Position numbers and translations under genes: made by a program. From NCBI GenBank assembly GCA_031404635.1, contig JANNHY010000403.1, positions 1-13,099 on the forward strand: a stretch of DNA of 13,099 nucleotides, read 5' to 3'. The notes beneath the pieces are model-generated. The model was not told where the DNA came from. It did no database searches and saw nothing but the letters and a program-made list of their open reading frames with translations. This DNA is from JAENVT01 sp031404635. Lineage in GTDB: Bacteria; Actinomycetota; Acidimicrobiia; Acidimicrobiales; Ilumatobacteraceae. This document shows, piece by piece, positions 6,629 through 13,099 of the stretch; within the stretch, counting starts at the first letter, position 1; each line of letters starts with the position of its first letter.

Positions 6629-9600
6629 CAGAGCTTCACTATTGCCGGCACGGTGACCAGTGCAGTGACATCGCTGCCGTTGCAGGGCATCACTGTGCGA
6701 GCGTTCGTGGAAGACGAAGGTGGCTTGAACGTACTCGACGAGAGCGTGACGGCGGCCAACGGCACCTATCAACTCGTCTTCGCTCAGCAGACCTTTTCGC
6801 AGGTCGAGTTCTTGGACTACACCACAACCCTCGCTCGCACGACCCAATTCGTGCTGGTAGACGGGGACGAGACGCTGAATGCATCGCTCGCCGCTGGAGG
6901 CGCGATCCGTGGAGTGGTGGTCGCCGCAGGTGTCGGCACACCGGTCGCCGATGTGTGCATCGATCTCTTGGCGACTGCCGACTATATGTCCAACGTCGTC
7001 TGCACCGGCGCAACGGGGGAGTTCCGCACCTATGGATTGCCGGTGGGCAGTTACAGCGTGTGGTTCAACACCGCCAAGACGGCCTACTTCAGTGAGTTTT
7101 TCGACAATGCCACGCTATTCGGGGATCGAGATGCGGTCGTCGTCAGCGTCGGCAACGTGACGACGGCCAATGCAACGCTGTTGCGCGGACAACAGATCAC
7201 CGGCACGGTGACGGCGCCGGGCAACCTGCCGATCGCCAATGCGGAAGTGCGGATCACACCGGCCTCAGGCTTCAGCGGCTTTCAGTTCTTGACCACTAAC
7301 GGCAGCGGCCGGTACGCCTCGACAGCAATGGTGCCAGGTGACTACAAGCTGCAGGTGATCCCGAACGACAACGTGCACGTGGCCGAGTTCTACAACGACA
7401 AGCCGACGCTCGCAGCGGCGGACATCGTCACCGTCGGCGCGTCCGATCTCGTCCGCGACGTCTCCGTTGCCGTCGGCGGGTCGATCACCGGAACGATCCG
7501 CGACACGGCGAACGCTCCGATCGACGGCGTGTGTGTCAACGTCACCTCACTCAGCAACGATCCGTTCACCAACGGTAACTCGTGCACCGCGGCCGATGGC
7601 ACGTATTCGGTCGGTGGGCTGTCGAGCGGCGGTTATCGGGTGAGCTTTGCCAAGTCGGGTTACGCCCCCGAGTACTACAGCAACGCCACCTTTCAGACCG
7701 CGACGACGGTAAACGTGACGTCGCCGACGGCGACGCCGAACATCGATGCGGTGCTCGATCGCCTCGGGGTGATCTCGGGAACGGTGCTCGACGCAGTCAG
7801 CGGGCTCCCCGTGACCACCGGCGGTAGCGTGCACGCCATCGCCGAGGGCGGATTCTTTCCTTTCCAGAGTTCGCTGATAGCGGCCGACGGCACGTATTCG
7901 CTCGTCAGCCTGCAGCCCGGCAACTACCGCCTCCTAGCGGTTGGCGCGCTCGGCTCGGGGTACGCCAGCGAGTTCTTCGACGGAGTGTTCACCGCTGCAG
8001 CGTCGACGCTGGTGCCGGCGGCCATAAACACCGTCACCGGCGGAAGGAACTTCGCGCTCGACATCGGTGGCATCGTCACCGGAACGGTGCGCGGCGCCGC
8101 CAATGCACCCCTCGCCAACGCCTGTGTCACCGTGCTTGGAGCCGATTTCAACACGAGCAGCTCCGCCTGCACCGACGCCGCCGGGGTGTACACGGTCACC
8201 GGAGTGGCTCCCGGCCCGCACAAAGTGTCGTTCAGCGGCCCGTCCGACGTGGTTCCCGGCTATCGATTCGAGTACTACAACGACAAGGCGGTATTCGCCG
8301 ACGCCGACTCCGTGACGGTCGTCCTCGGCGCCACCCAGAGCAACATCGACGCCACACTCGACCGGTTGTCGCTTATCACCGGCGCCGTGACAGACGCCGC
8401 CAGCGGCGCGCCGCTGGCGTCGGTGTCGGTCCAAGCGATCAACACGGTTACGTCGCAGCCGTACTTCGGCTCCTCGACTGGTACGTCTTACCAGATCCAG
8501 GTGCCGGCCGGCACATACAAGGTCTCCGCTTCGGACTTCGGCGGCTTGTACGTGCCCGAGTACTTCTCTGACAAGCCCACGCTGGCGACGGCGGATGTCA
8601 TGACCGCTGCCGCCGGCGCATCTCAGACCATCGACTTCGCCTTGGCGAAACGGGCGGTCATCCGCGGCCTTGTCACGAGCAACGGCACGCCGATGTCGGG
8701 CGTGGCAGTGCAGGCGTACTCGGCGTCGAACAGTCTGTCGCCCGCGGCCTCTGCCTTCAGCCAAGCCGACGGAAGCTACCGGTTCGGCGGCTTGGCGCCC
8801 GGTTCGTACCTGTTGCGGGCTATCGACGGCCAAGGACGGTCAATCAGTGAGTGGTACTCGAACGCGACGTCGTTCAATACCGCAGCGATTGTTTCGCTGG
8901 GCTTGTCGGACGCCGTGATCGACCTCGACCTGGCGCCTGGAGGCCGGATCACCGGGACCGTCACCAGTGGAGGCAACCCGGTGGCCAACGTCTCGGTCGG
9001 CATCTCCAAAGCATCCGACGATTCGTTTGTGGCGACGTCGTTGACAAACTTCCTCGGCCAGTACACCTCGGAGGCGATTCCGGCGGGCTCTTACAAGGTG
9101 ACAGCGACGCGTTGTTGCCCGTCGGGAACGTCCGCCTTCTACGACGGCAAGGGCAGCCTGGCGACCGCCGACCCGGTCGCTGTGACGCTTGGCGCGACGA
9201 CGCCGAACATCAACATCACCCTGGCTCCGCTCGACACCAGAGGCATCTCCGGCACCATCACGGTGGAAGGTACGGCGACACCGATCATCGGCGCGGTTGT
9301 CAAGGTCTACACCAACGGCTTTCAGTACACATCGACGTTTACGTCCGCTGACGGCACATACAGCTTCTCCAGTCTGCCAGCCGGCCCCTACAAACTCTCG
9401 GCCTCGTCTCAGCTGTACGACGAGGAGTTCTTCAACGGCGCCGTCGACCTCGCAGGGGCCCAGACGATCACCGTCACCGACACCGTACTCACCGGCTTCA
9501 ACATCGGTCTCCTTGCCGCGGCCACCGGAACGATCGCCGGCACCATCACCGACAGCCTCACCAGCCTGCCCATCACGGGGGTGTGCGTCGATGCGTTCCG

Positions 9601-12397
9601 CGACGGTATCGGCAACTCGGTCAGGGATTGCACCGACGCCAACGGGCAGTACGAGATCGCGGTCGCAGTAGGTACTTACTCACTCAGTATCAACAAGGCG
9701 GACTACATCTCGCAGTTCCTGGCGAACCCGACCGTCGCTGTCACAGCGTCGACCGCCACCACCCGGAACATCTCGATGATTCCCGGCGCCGTCATCTCCG
9801 GAACCGTCGTTGACGAGTCCACACATGCTCCCCTGCAGAACGTGTGCATCAGCCTGTACAACGATGCCTTCGGGTTCTCCCAAAACAGCCGTTGCTCGTT
9901 CCAGGGTGGATCGTTCAACTTCAATGGCATCGCCGCTGGCACCTACAAATTGCAAGTGACCAGCGCTGGCCGCTACGTCACCGAGTGGCACTCCAACTCC
10001 ACCAATGCGGCAGGCGCCCAGGCGATCACGCTCACCACCGGTCAGATCGTGTCGAATGTGGAGATCGGCCTGGTGCTCGGCGGCACGATCACCGGCACTG
10101 TGACGAGCGCTGGCTCGCCGGCGCCAGGCGCCTGCGTGGAGGTGCAGAACCGCACGTCCGGCGCTGTTGTGGCGTCAGGGTGCGCCAACGGATCGGGCGT
10201 GTACCAACTCGACGGGGTGCCCGCCGGATCGTGGGCCGTCAGGTTCAGCGGAGCAGGTTTGATCCCTGAATTCTGGAATGACAAGGCCGCGCTCCAGACC
10301 AGCGATGTCGTCGCAGTCACCTCCGGTGGCACCACGTCAAACATCAGTGCCGACCTCGCCGCTAACTCTGACACACCGACCAACCTCGTCGCGACGGCGA
10401 ACGCCGGGCAGGTCGGGCTCACCTGGACCGCACCTACGACTCCTGCTGGACCGGTGATCGACTACCGGGTGGAGTACTCGGCCACCGGTGGCAGCTCATG
10501 GACGGTGTTCAACGACGCAGTGTCGACGACGACGGCAGCAACAGTCACAGGCTTGACCAACGGCACCGCGTATGTGTTCCGCGTGACGTCACTCAGCAGC
10601 GGATCGGTGGGCACACCGTCAGCAGTCTCAACTGCCGTCGTGCCCAGGGCCGCACCCGGTGCCCCAATCAACGTTACCGGCCAACCTGGCGACCGCCAGG
10701 TCGCCGTGTCGTGGACCGCGCCGTCGAGCAACGGCGGTTCGGCGATCGGCCTCTACACAGTCGCTGCCACACCAGGGGGAGCCACGTGCACCACCAGCGG
10801 CCAAGCGTGCGCGATCTCCGGCCTTGACAACGGCACCGCGTACACCTTCTCCGTCGTCGCTACCAACGCCGCCGGGTCGGGTCTGGCCGGTACGTCGGCC
10901 CCTCTGACACCGCGGACCGTGCCCGGCGCACCGTCCAACGTGATCCCGGTCGCGGCGGCGACCTCGGCCACCCTCAGCTGGGCCGCACCTTCGGCGAACG
11001 GCGGAGCACCCATCACCGACTATGTCGTCGAGTACTCGTCAAACGGCGGCTTGACGTGGGCGACGTTCGCGGACGGGGTGAGTACGGCCACCTCGGCGAC
11101 GATCAACGTTCTCGTCGGTTCGACGACTTACGTGTTCCGGGTGTCAGCCAAGAACGCGGCGGGGTCCGGCCCTGCCTCGCTCAACTCCGCTTCCGTCTCG
11201 ACCACATCTGCGGTGCCGGTCCCGCAGCCCGAGCCCCCGGTCGGGATGCCGCCCTTCGAACCGTTGGCGTCGCCGGGTCGACTGCTCGATACGCGCCAAG
11301 GTGAGGCCACCATGGACGGCCAGTTCGCCGGTGACGGGCAACGAGCCGCCGGGTCTACGTTGGAGCTGCTGGTGTCAGGCCGCGCCGGCGTGCCGCTCGA
11401 CGCGTCGTCGGTGATTCTCAATGTGACTGCCGTCGACGCGCAGGCACCGGGCTTCGTGACCGTGTACCCCTGCGGTGTCACCCGCCCGACGGCATCGAAC
11501 CTGAACTATGCCACCGGTCAGACCATCCCGAATGCCGTCATATCCAAGATCGGTACAGGCGGGCGAGTGTGCCTGTTCACGAACAGCGCGATCGGTCTTG
11601 TTGTCGACGTCGCCGGGTTCTTCCCTGACGAGACCGCGTTCACGCCGCTCGCTGCACCTGCTCGCCTGCTCGACACCCGTCCTGGCGAGATCACCGCCGA
11701 CGGTCAGTTCGTCGGCGGCGGCCCGCAGGGTGCGGCATCGACCCTCGAGTTGCCCATCGCCGGGCGAGCCGGAGTGCCGGCGACCGCTGGGTCGGTGGTG
11801 CTCAACGTGACAGTGGTCGATCCCACCGCAGCCGGATTCGTAACGGTCTATCCGTGTGGCGTCACCCAGCCGACGGCCTCGAACCTCAACTTCGTCGCCG
11901 GCCAGACCATCCCGAATGCTGTGGTCACCAAGGTGGGCGCCGGCGGCAAGATCTGCTTGTACACCAACGCACCGACGGGGATGATCGTCGATGTCGCCGG
12001 TTATTTCGCCTCGGCGACGGCGTTCCAACCGCTTGCCGCTCCGGCTCGACTGCTCGATACGCGACCGGGCGAAGCCACGGCCGATGGCCAGTTTGCCGGC
12101 ATTGGTCCGGCCGCGGCTGGCGTTCCTCTGGAGGTGCTGATCGCTGGTCGGGCGGGCGTCACAGCGAGCGCGAGATCAGTGGTCCTCAACGTTACGGCTG
12201 TCGATCCGGCCGCAGCGGGTTTCGTCACCGTTTACCCGTGCGGAGTCACCCGTCCGACCGCATCGAATCTGAACTTCGGCGCAGGCCAGACGATCCCCAA
12301 CGCCGTCATCTCAAAAGTGGGCGCCGGCGGCAAGATCTGCCTGTTCAGCAACACGACGACCGGTCTGATCATCGATGTCGCCGGCGTGCTGAACTGA
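6518..12397 (+). CDS. Giant secreted multidomain surface protein (13 carboxypeptidase-regulatory-like repeats, 3 Fn3, 3 terminal modules)
   Basis: This 1959-residue protein opens with a signal peptide: basic RIATIRRARA, a hydrophobic core, and AVA|QS cleavage after residue 37. Thirteen tandem repeats of 87-101 residues follow, starting near residues 40, 129, 226, 322, 418, 519, 619, 714, 810, 910, 1005, 1092 and 1190. Each has 'I-x-G-T-V-T', '(D/N)G-x-Y', 'P-x-G-x-Y-K-(L/V)' and 'E-(F/Y)-(Y/F)-(N/S/D)' motifs, as in carboxypeptidase-regulatory-like/CnaB-type beta-sandwiches. Three fibronectin type III domains start at about 1285, 1379 and 1469 (W-T/A-A-P and 'Y-x-V/F-x-V' patterns). A Pro-rich linker (about 1566-1579) leads to three terminal modules at 1580, 1708 and 1836. 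No LPXTG motif, terminal helix or enzyme motif is present, so attachment to the cell is unexplained. An adhesin or matrix-like role is inferred from architecture. All 22 cysteines fall in pairs, fitting extracellular folding. It is transcribed divergently from gmd. Confidence 0.93.
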   Translation: MYRIATIRRARAAAGVLGTTFLLASALLAIAPAAAVAQSFTIAGTVTSAVTSLPLQGITVRAFVEDEGGLNVLDESVTAANGTYQLVFAQQTFSQVEFLDYTTTLARTTQFVLVDGDETLNASLAAGGAIRGVVVAAGVGTPVADVCIDLLATADYMSNVVCTGATGEFRTYGLPVGSYSVWFNTAKTAYFSEFFDNATLFGDRDAVVVSVGNVTTANATLLRGQQITGTVTAPGNLPIANAEVRITPASGFSGFQFLTTNGSGRYASTAMVPGDYKLQVIPNDNVHVAEFYNDKPTLAAADIVTVGASDLVRDVSVAVGGSITGTIRDTANAPIDGVCVNVTSLSNDPFTNGNSCTAADGTYSVGGLSSGGYRVSFAKSGYAPEYYSNATFQTATTVNVTSPTATPNIDAVLDRLGVISGTVLDAVSGLPVTTGGSVHAIAEGGFFPFQSSLIAADGTYSLVSLQPGNYRLLAVGALGSGYASEFFDGVFTAAASTLVPAAINTVTGGRNFALDIGGIVTGTVRGAANAPLANACVTVLGADFNTSSSACTDAAGVYTVTGVAPGPHKVSFSGPSDVVPGYRFEYYNDKAVFADADSVTVVLGATQSNIDATLDRLSLITGAVTDAASGAPLASVSVQAINTVTSQPYFGSSTGTSYQIQVPAGTYKVSASDFGGLYVPEYFSDKPTLATADVMTAAAGASQTIDFALAKRAVIRGLVTSNGTPMSGVAVQAYSASNSLSPAASAFSQADGSYRFGGLAPGSYLLRAIDGQGRSISEWYSNATSFNTAAIVSLGLSDAVIDLDLAPGGRITGTVTSGGNPVANVSVGISKASDDSFVATSLTNFLGQYTSEAIPAGSYKVTATRCCPSGTSAFYDGKGSLATADPVAVTLGATTPNINITLAPLDTRGISGTITVEGTATPIIGAVVKVYTNGFQYTSTFTSADGTYSFSSLPAGPYKLSASSQLYDEEFFNGAVDLAGAQTITVTDTVLTGFNIGLLAAATGTIAGTITDSLTSLPITGVCVDAFRDGIGNSVRDCTDANGQYEIAVAVGTYSLSINKADYISQFLANPTVAVTASTATTRNISMIPGAVISGTVVDESTHAPLQNVCISLYNDAFGFSQNSRCSFQGGSFNFNGIAAGTYKLQVTSAGRYVTEWHSNSTNAAGAQAITLTTGQIVSNVEIGLVLGGTITGTVTSAGSPAPGACVEVQNRTSGAVVASGCANGSGVYQLDGVPAGSWAVRFSGAGLIPEFWNDKAALQTSDVVAVTSGGTTSNISADLAANSDTPTNLVATANAGQVGLTWTAPTTPAGPVIDYRVEYSATGGSSWTVFNDAVSTTTAATVTGLTNGTAYVFRVTSLSSGSVGTPSAVSTAVVPRAAPGAPINVTGQPGDRQVAVSWTAPSSNGGSAIGLYTVAATPGGATCTTSGQACAISGLDNGTAYTFSVVATNAAGSGLAGTSAPLTPRTVPGAPSNVIPVAAATSATLSWAAPSANGGAPITDYVVEYSSNGGLTWATFADGVSTATSATINVLVGSTTYVFRVSAKNAAGSGPASLNSASVSTTSAVPVPQPEPPVGMPPFEPLASPGRLLDTRQGEATMDGQFAGDGQRAAGSTLELLVSGRAGVPLDASSVILNVTAVDAQAPGFVTVYPCGVTRPTASNLNYATGQTIPNAVISKIGTGGRVCLFTNSAIGLVVDVAGFFPDETAFTPLAAPARLLDTRPGEITADGQFVGGGPQGAASTLELPIAGRAGVPATAGSVVLNVTVVDPTAAGFVTVYPCGVTQPTASNLNFVAGQTIPNAVVTKVGAGGKICLYTNAPTGMIVDVAGYFASATAFQPLAAPARLLDTRPGEATADGQFAGIGPAAAGVPLEVLIAGRAGVTASARSVVLNVTAVDPAAAGFVTVYPCGVTRPTASNLNFGAGQTIPNAVISKVGAGGKICLFSNTTTGLIIDVAGVLN
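6635..10369 (+). repeat. Thirteen tandem carboxypeptidase-regulatory-like repeats (coding)
   Basis: Unit length is 87-101 residues, about 96 on average. Repeats are diverged at DNA level and in sequence between the motif anchors, so the array is old rather than a fresh expansion. Repeats 2, 4, 6, 11, 12 and 13 carry a Cys pair: one in '(V/A)-C-(I/V)' of the second strand and one 14-18 residues later before the '(D/N)G-x-(Y/F)' turn. Repeat 9 has adjacent cysteines ('RCCPSG'). The others have none. Confidence 0.85.
10370..11215 (+). repeat. Three tandem fibronectin type III domains (coding)
   Basis: Residues about 1285-1378, 1379-1468 and 1469-1566. Each starts near 'P-x-N-(L/V)', has 'W-T-A-P' or 'W-A-A-P', 'I-x-x-Y-x-V' and ends with a 'Y-x-F-x-V-x-(A/S)-x-N-A-A-G-S-G' type strand; the first deviates with 'SLSSGSVG'. 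The second contains a Cys pair (TCTTSGQAC). In bacteria such Fn3 arrays are usually spacers in secreted proteins. Confidence 0.85.
11255..12394 (+). repeat. Triplicated 128-residue C-terminal module (LLDTR/YPCG module)
   Basis: Modules at nucleotides 11255-11638, 11639-12022 and 12023-12394 (residues 1580-1707, 1708-1835 and 1836-1959). All align without any gap. Fixed landmarks are 'PLA-x-P-x-RLLDTR', 'GRAGV', 'SV-(I/V)-LNVT', 'GFVTVYPCGVT-x-PTASNLN', 'GQTIPNAV' and 'CL...N...G...DVAG'. Cysteines occur at module positions 73 and 106 in each copy. Modules 2 and 3 are about 77% identical by my own count. The protein ends four residues short of a full third module. I recall this motif set from actinobacterial secreted proteins but can name no established function. 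Confidence 0.85.
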
Positions 12398-12475
12398 TAG
12401 CGCTTCTCGGTTGGCGTTTCATCCAGGACCTTGACGGCCGGCGCTGGTCGGACTCGGCGCCGCGAGCAATCGCCC

Positions 12476-12787
12476 TCAGCAATCCGCAAGTGCTTGCAGC
12501 GCATCGCACATGCGCTGTCGGGCTCCTGGGCCCAGCGAACCCAACCGGGTTGTCAATAACGACTTGGGTACTACGGCGAGGTTGTCGAAACTGGCGACGC
12601 TGTCGTGGTCGATGCCCTCGTTGCGACCGACAGCGACGCAGGTTGGGATCGTGCGAATCGTGCTGGTGACCGGGGCCACCACGATGTTGTTGAGTGCCGG
12701 GATCGCGGCGTCGCGTGATACGACGAGCACGGGTCGACGTTTGCCGTTCGGCGGTTCCATGAGCCACAGTTCACCCTGGGCTACCAC
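12476..12787 (-). CDS. MazF/PemK-family endoribonuclease toxin
   Basis: This 103-residue protein has the MazF/PemK order of motifs: 'GELWLMEPPNGKRRPVLVVS' near the N-terminus (first strands plus the catalytic-Arg-region RRP), 'NNIVVAPVTSTIR' (T/S of the second active-site element), and 'DSVASFDNLAVVPKSLLTTR' with a final 'LGSL...R..D.L' helix. These toxins cut single-stranded RNA at short motifs. Length suits the family (about 100-115). The start is GTG 12787, overlapping the upstream antitoxin gene by seven bases, with GAGG seven bases before it. It lies tail-to-tail with the giant secreted-protein gene, 78 bases apart. Key motifs look intact, so activity is likely. Confidence 0.9.
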   Translation of the reverse strand: MVAQGELWLMEPPNGKRRPVLVVSRDAAIPALNNIVVAPVTSTIRTIPTCVAVGRNEGIDHDSVASFDNLAVVPKSLLTTRLGSLGPGARQRMCDALQALADC

Positions 12788-13020
12788 GGTTCGGCCTCGG
12801 TCATGGCGATGGCGTTGGCCATGGCCATGGCATTGTCGTCGTCGTTTTGGGGTCGGATTCGGTACGACTCGGCGATCGCTTCGCCGGTTCGGGTGCGTCG
12901 GACCGCGTCATTGAGGTGATCCACGGCGCGACGGATCACATCGGACCGATTTTCGCCCACGCCTTCGGCGACCAGCCGGTCGATCGTGATGAGTTCCTCG
13001 TCACTGAAGCGTGTCGGCAC
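12781..13020 (-). CDS. Ribbon-helix-helix antitoxin paired with the MazF-like toxin
   Basis: This 79-residue protein starts at GTG 13020 with 'MPTRFSDEELITIDRLVAEG' and then 'NRSDVIRRAVDHLNDAVRR', which fits the strand-helix-helix fold of DNA-binding antitoxins (N-R-S-D-x-I-R-x-A-V helix B). The C-terminal third is acidic and low in complexity (DDDNAMAMANAIAMTEAEPW) and would be the toxin-binding tail. The stop lies inside the toxin's first codons, so the two are translationally coupled. No strong Shine-Dalgarno precedes the start, but the frame is closed by a stop at 13053-13051 and no other start codon lies between. Actinobacterial MazF toxins often pair with this fold rather than the classical MazE AbrB fold; that pairing is known, its application here is inferred. 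Confidence 0.82.
   Translation of the reverse strand: MPTRFSDEELITIDRLVAEGVGENRSDVIRRAVDHLNDAVRRTRTGEAIAESYRIRPQNDDDNAMAMANAIAMTEAEPW
12805..12840. repeat. Low-complexity ATGGC-rich tract inside the antitoxin gene
   Basis: The plus strand has repeated (A)TGGC(C/G)AT units including a perfect 12-base palindrome TGGCCATGGCCA. It encodes the alternating Ala-Met stretch near the antitoxin C-terminus. This is a candidate slippage site, since gain or loss of repeat units would alter the toxin-binding tail. Confidence 0.5.
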
Positions 13021-13099
13021 GGGGGCACAGATCTCGGCTTCACGCTCATGCTACGTTCATTCGTGCGCATCCCCTGAAACTCTTGCTACCTCGGTGGCC

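Noticed and set aside
7934..8833. A 299-codon minus-strand frame inside the giant gene
   Set aside because: Arg/Gly/Val-rich antisense shadow; the plus strand encodes well-ordered repeats across the same bases.
6635..10369. The tandem repeats as a recently expanded or phase-variable DNA repeat array
   Set aside because: Units are strongly diverged at nucleotide level and share only protein motif anchors, so this is an old domain array.
11375..12028. A 217-codon minus-strand frame that appears internally repetitive
   Set aside because: Its repetitiveness is only the mirror of the triplicated terminal modules on the plus strand.
12439..12462. CGGCGC/GCGCCG hairpin between the two convergent genes as a terminator
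   Set aside because: Only six-base arms with a 12-base loop and no T-tract on either strand; could be chance in GC-rich DNA.
11854..12669. A 271-codon plus-strand frame running past the end of the giant gene
   Set aside because: Arg/Ser-rich, out of frame with the terminal modules, and crosses both the giant gene's stop and the convergent MazF gene without any motif.

Overview
The window is a high-GC stretch with GTG and TTG starts, tightly packed genes and actinobacterial gene families. The giant secreted protein, with its carboxypeptidase-regulatory-like repeats and C-terminal 'LLDTR...YPCG...VCL...VDVAG' modules, looks like proteins I associate with Acidimicrobiia (Ilumatobacter-type). 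That placement is a recollection of family style, not a search result.

The layout has three parts. (1) From about 6291 down to the left edge, eight genes run without interruption on the minus strand. In transcription order they are a GDP-mannose 4,6-dehydratase, a VapBC-like pair (ribbon-helix-helix antitoxin plus PIN toxin), a class II Fic AMP-transferase, a SAM methyltransferase, a DPM1/ALG5-type family 2 glycosyltransferase, a large polytopic GT-C-like membrane protein, and the start of an AbrB/SpoVT-type antitoxin that runs off the left edge. (2) A 226-bp divergent intergenic region follows. (3) On the plus strand, 6518-12397 encodes a 1959-residue secreted protein: signal peptide, 13 tandem beta-sandwich repeats, three Fn3 domains, a Pro-rich linker and three 128-residue terminal modules. 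Convergent with it at the right edge is a second toxin-antitoxin pair (ribbon-helix-helix antitoxin plus MazF/PemK toxin) on the minus strand.

The region combines cell-surface functions (nucleotide-sugar synthesis, lipid-linked sugar transfer, an adhesin-like secreted protein) with a dense set of toxin-antitoxin-type elements: VapBC, Fic, MazF plus its antitoxin, and an orphan-looking AbrB whose partner probably lies outside the window. The methyltransferase, glycosyltransferase and membrane protein are close or overlapping and probably form one functional unit that makes or transfers a polyprenyl-linked sugar. Whether that unit decorates the neighbouring secreted protein is a hypothesis only. 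The least explained elements are the triplicated terminal module and the pattern of paired cysteines in the giant protein. No tRNA, rRNA, CRISPR array or insertion sequence was seen, and no gene-free stretch exceeds 300 bases.
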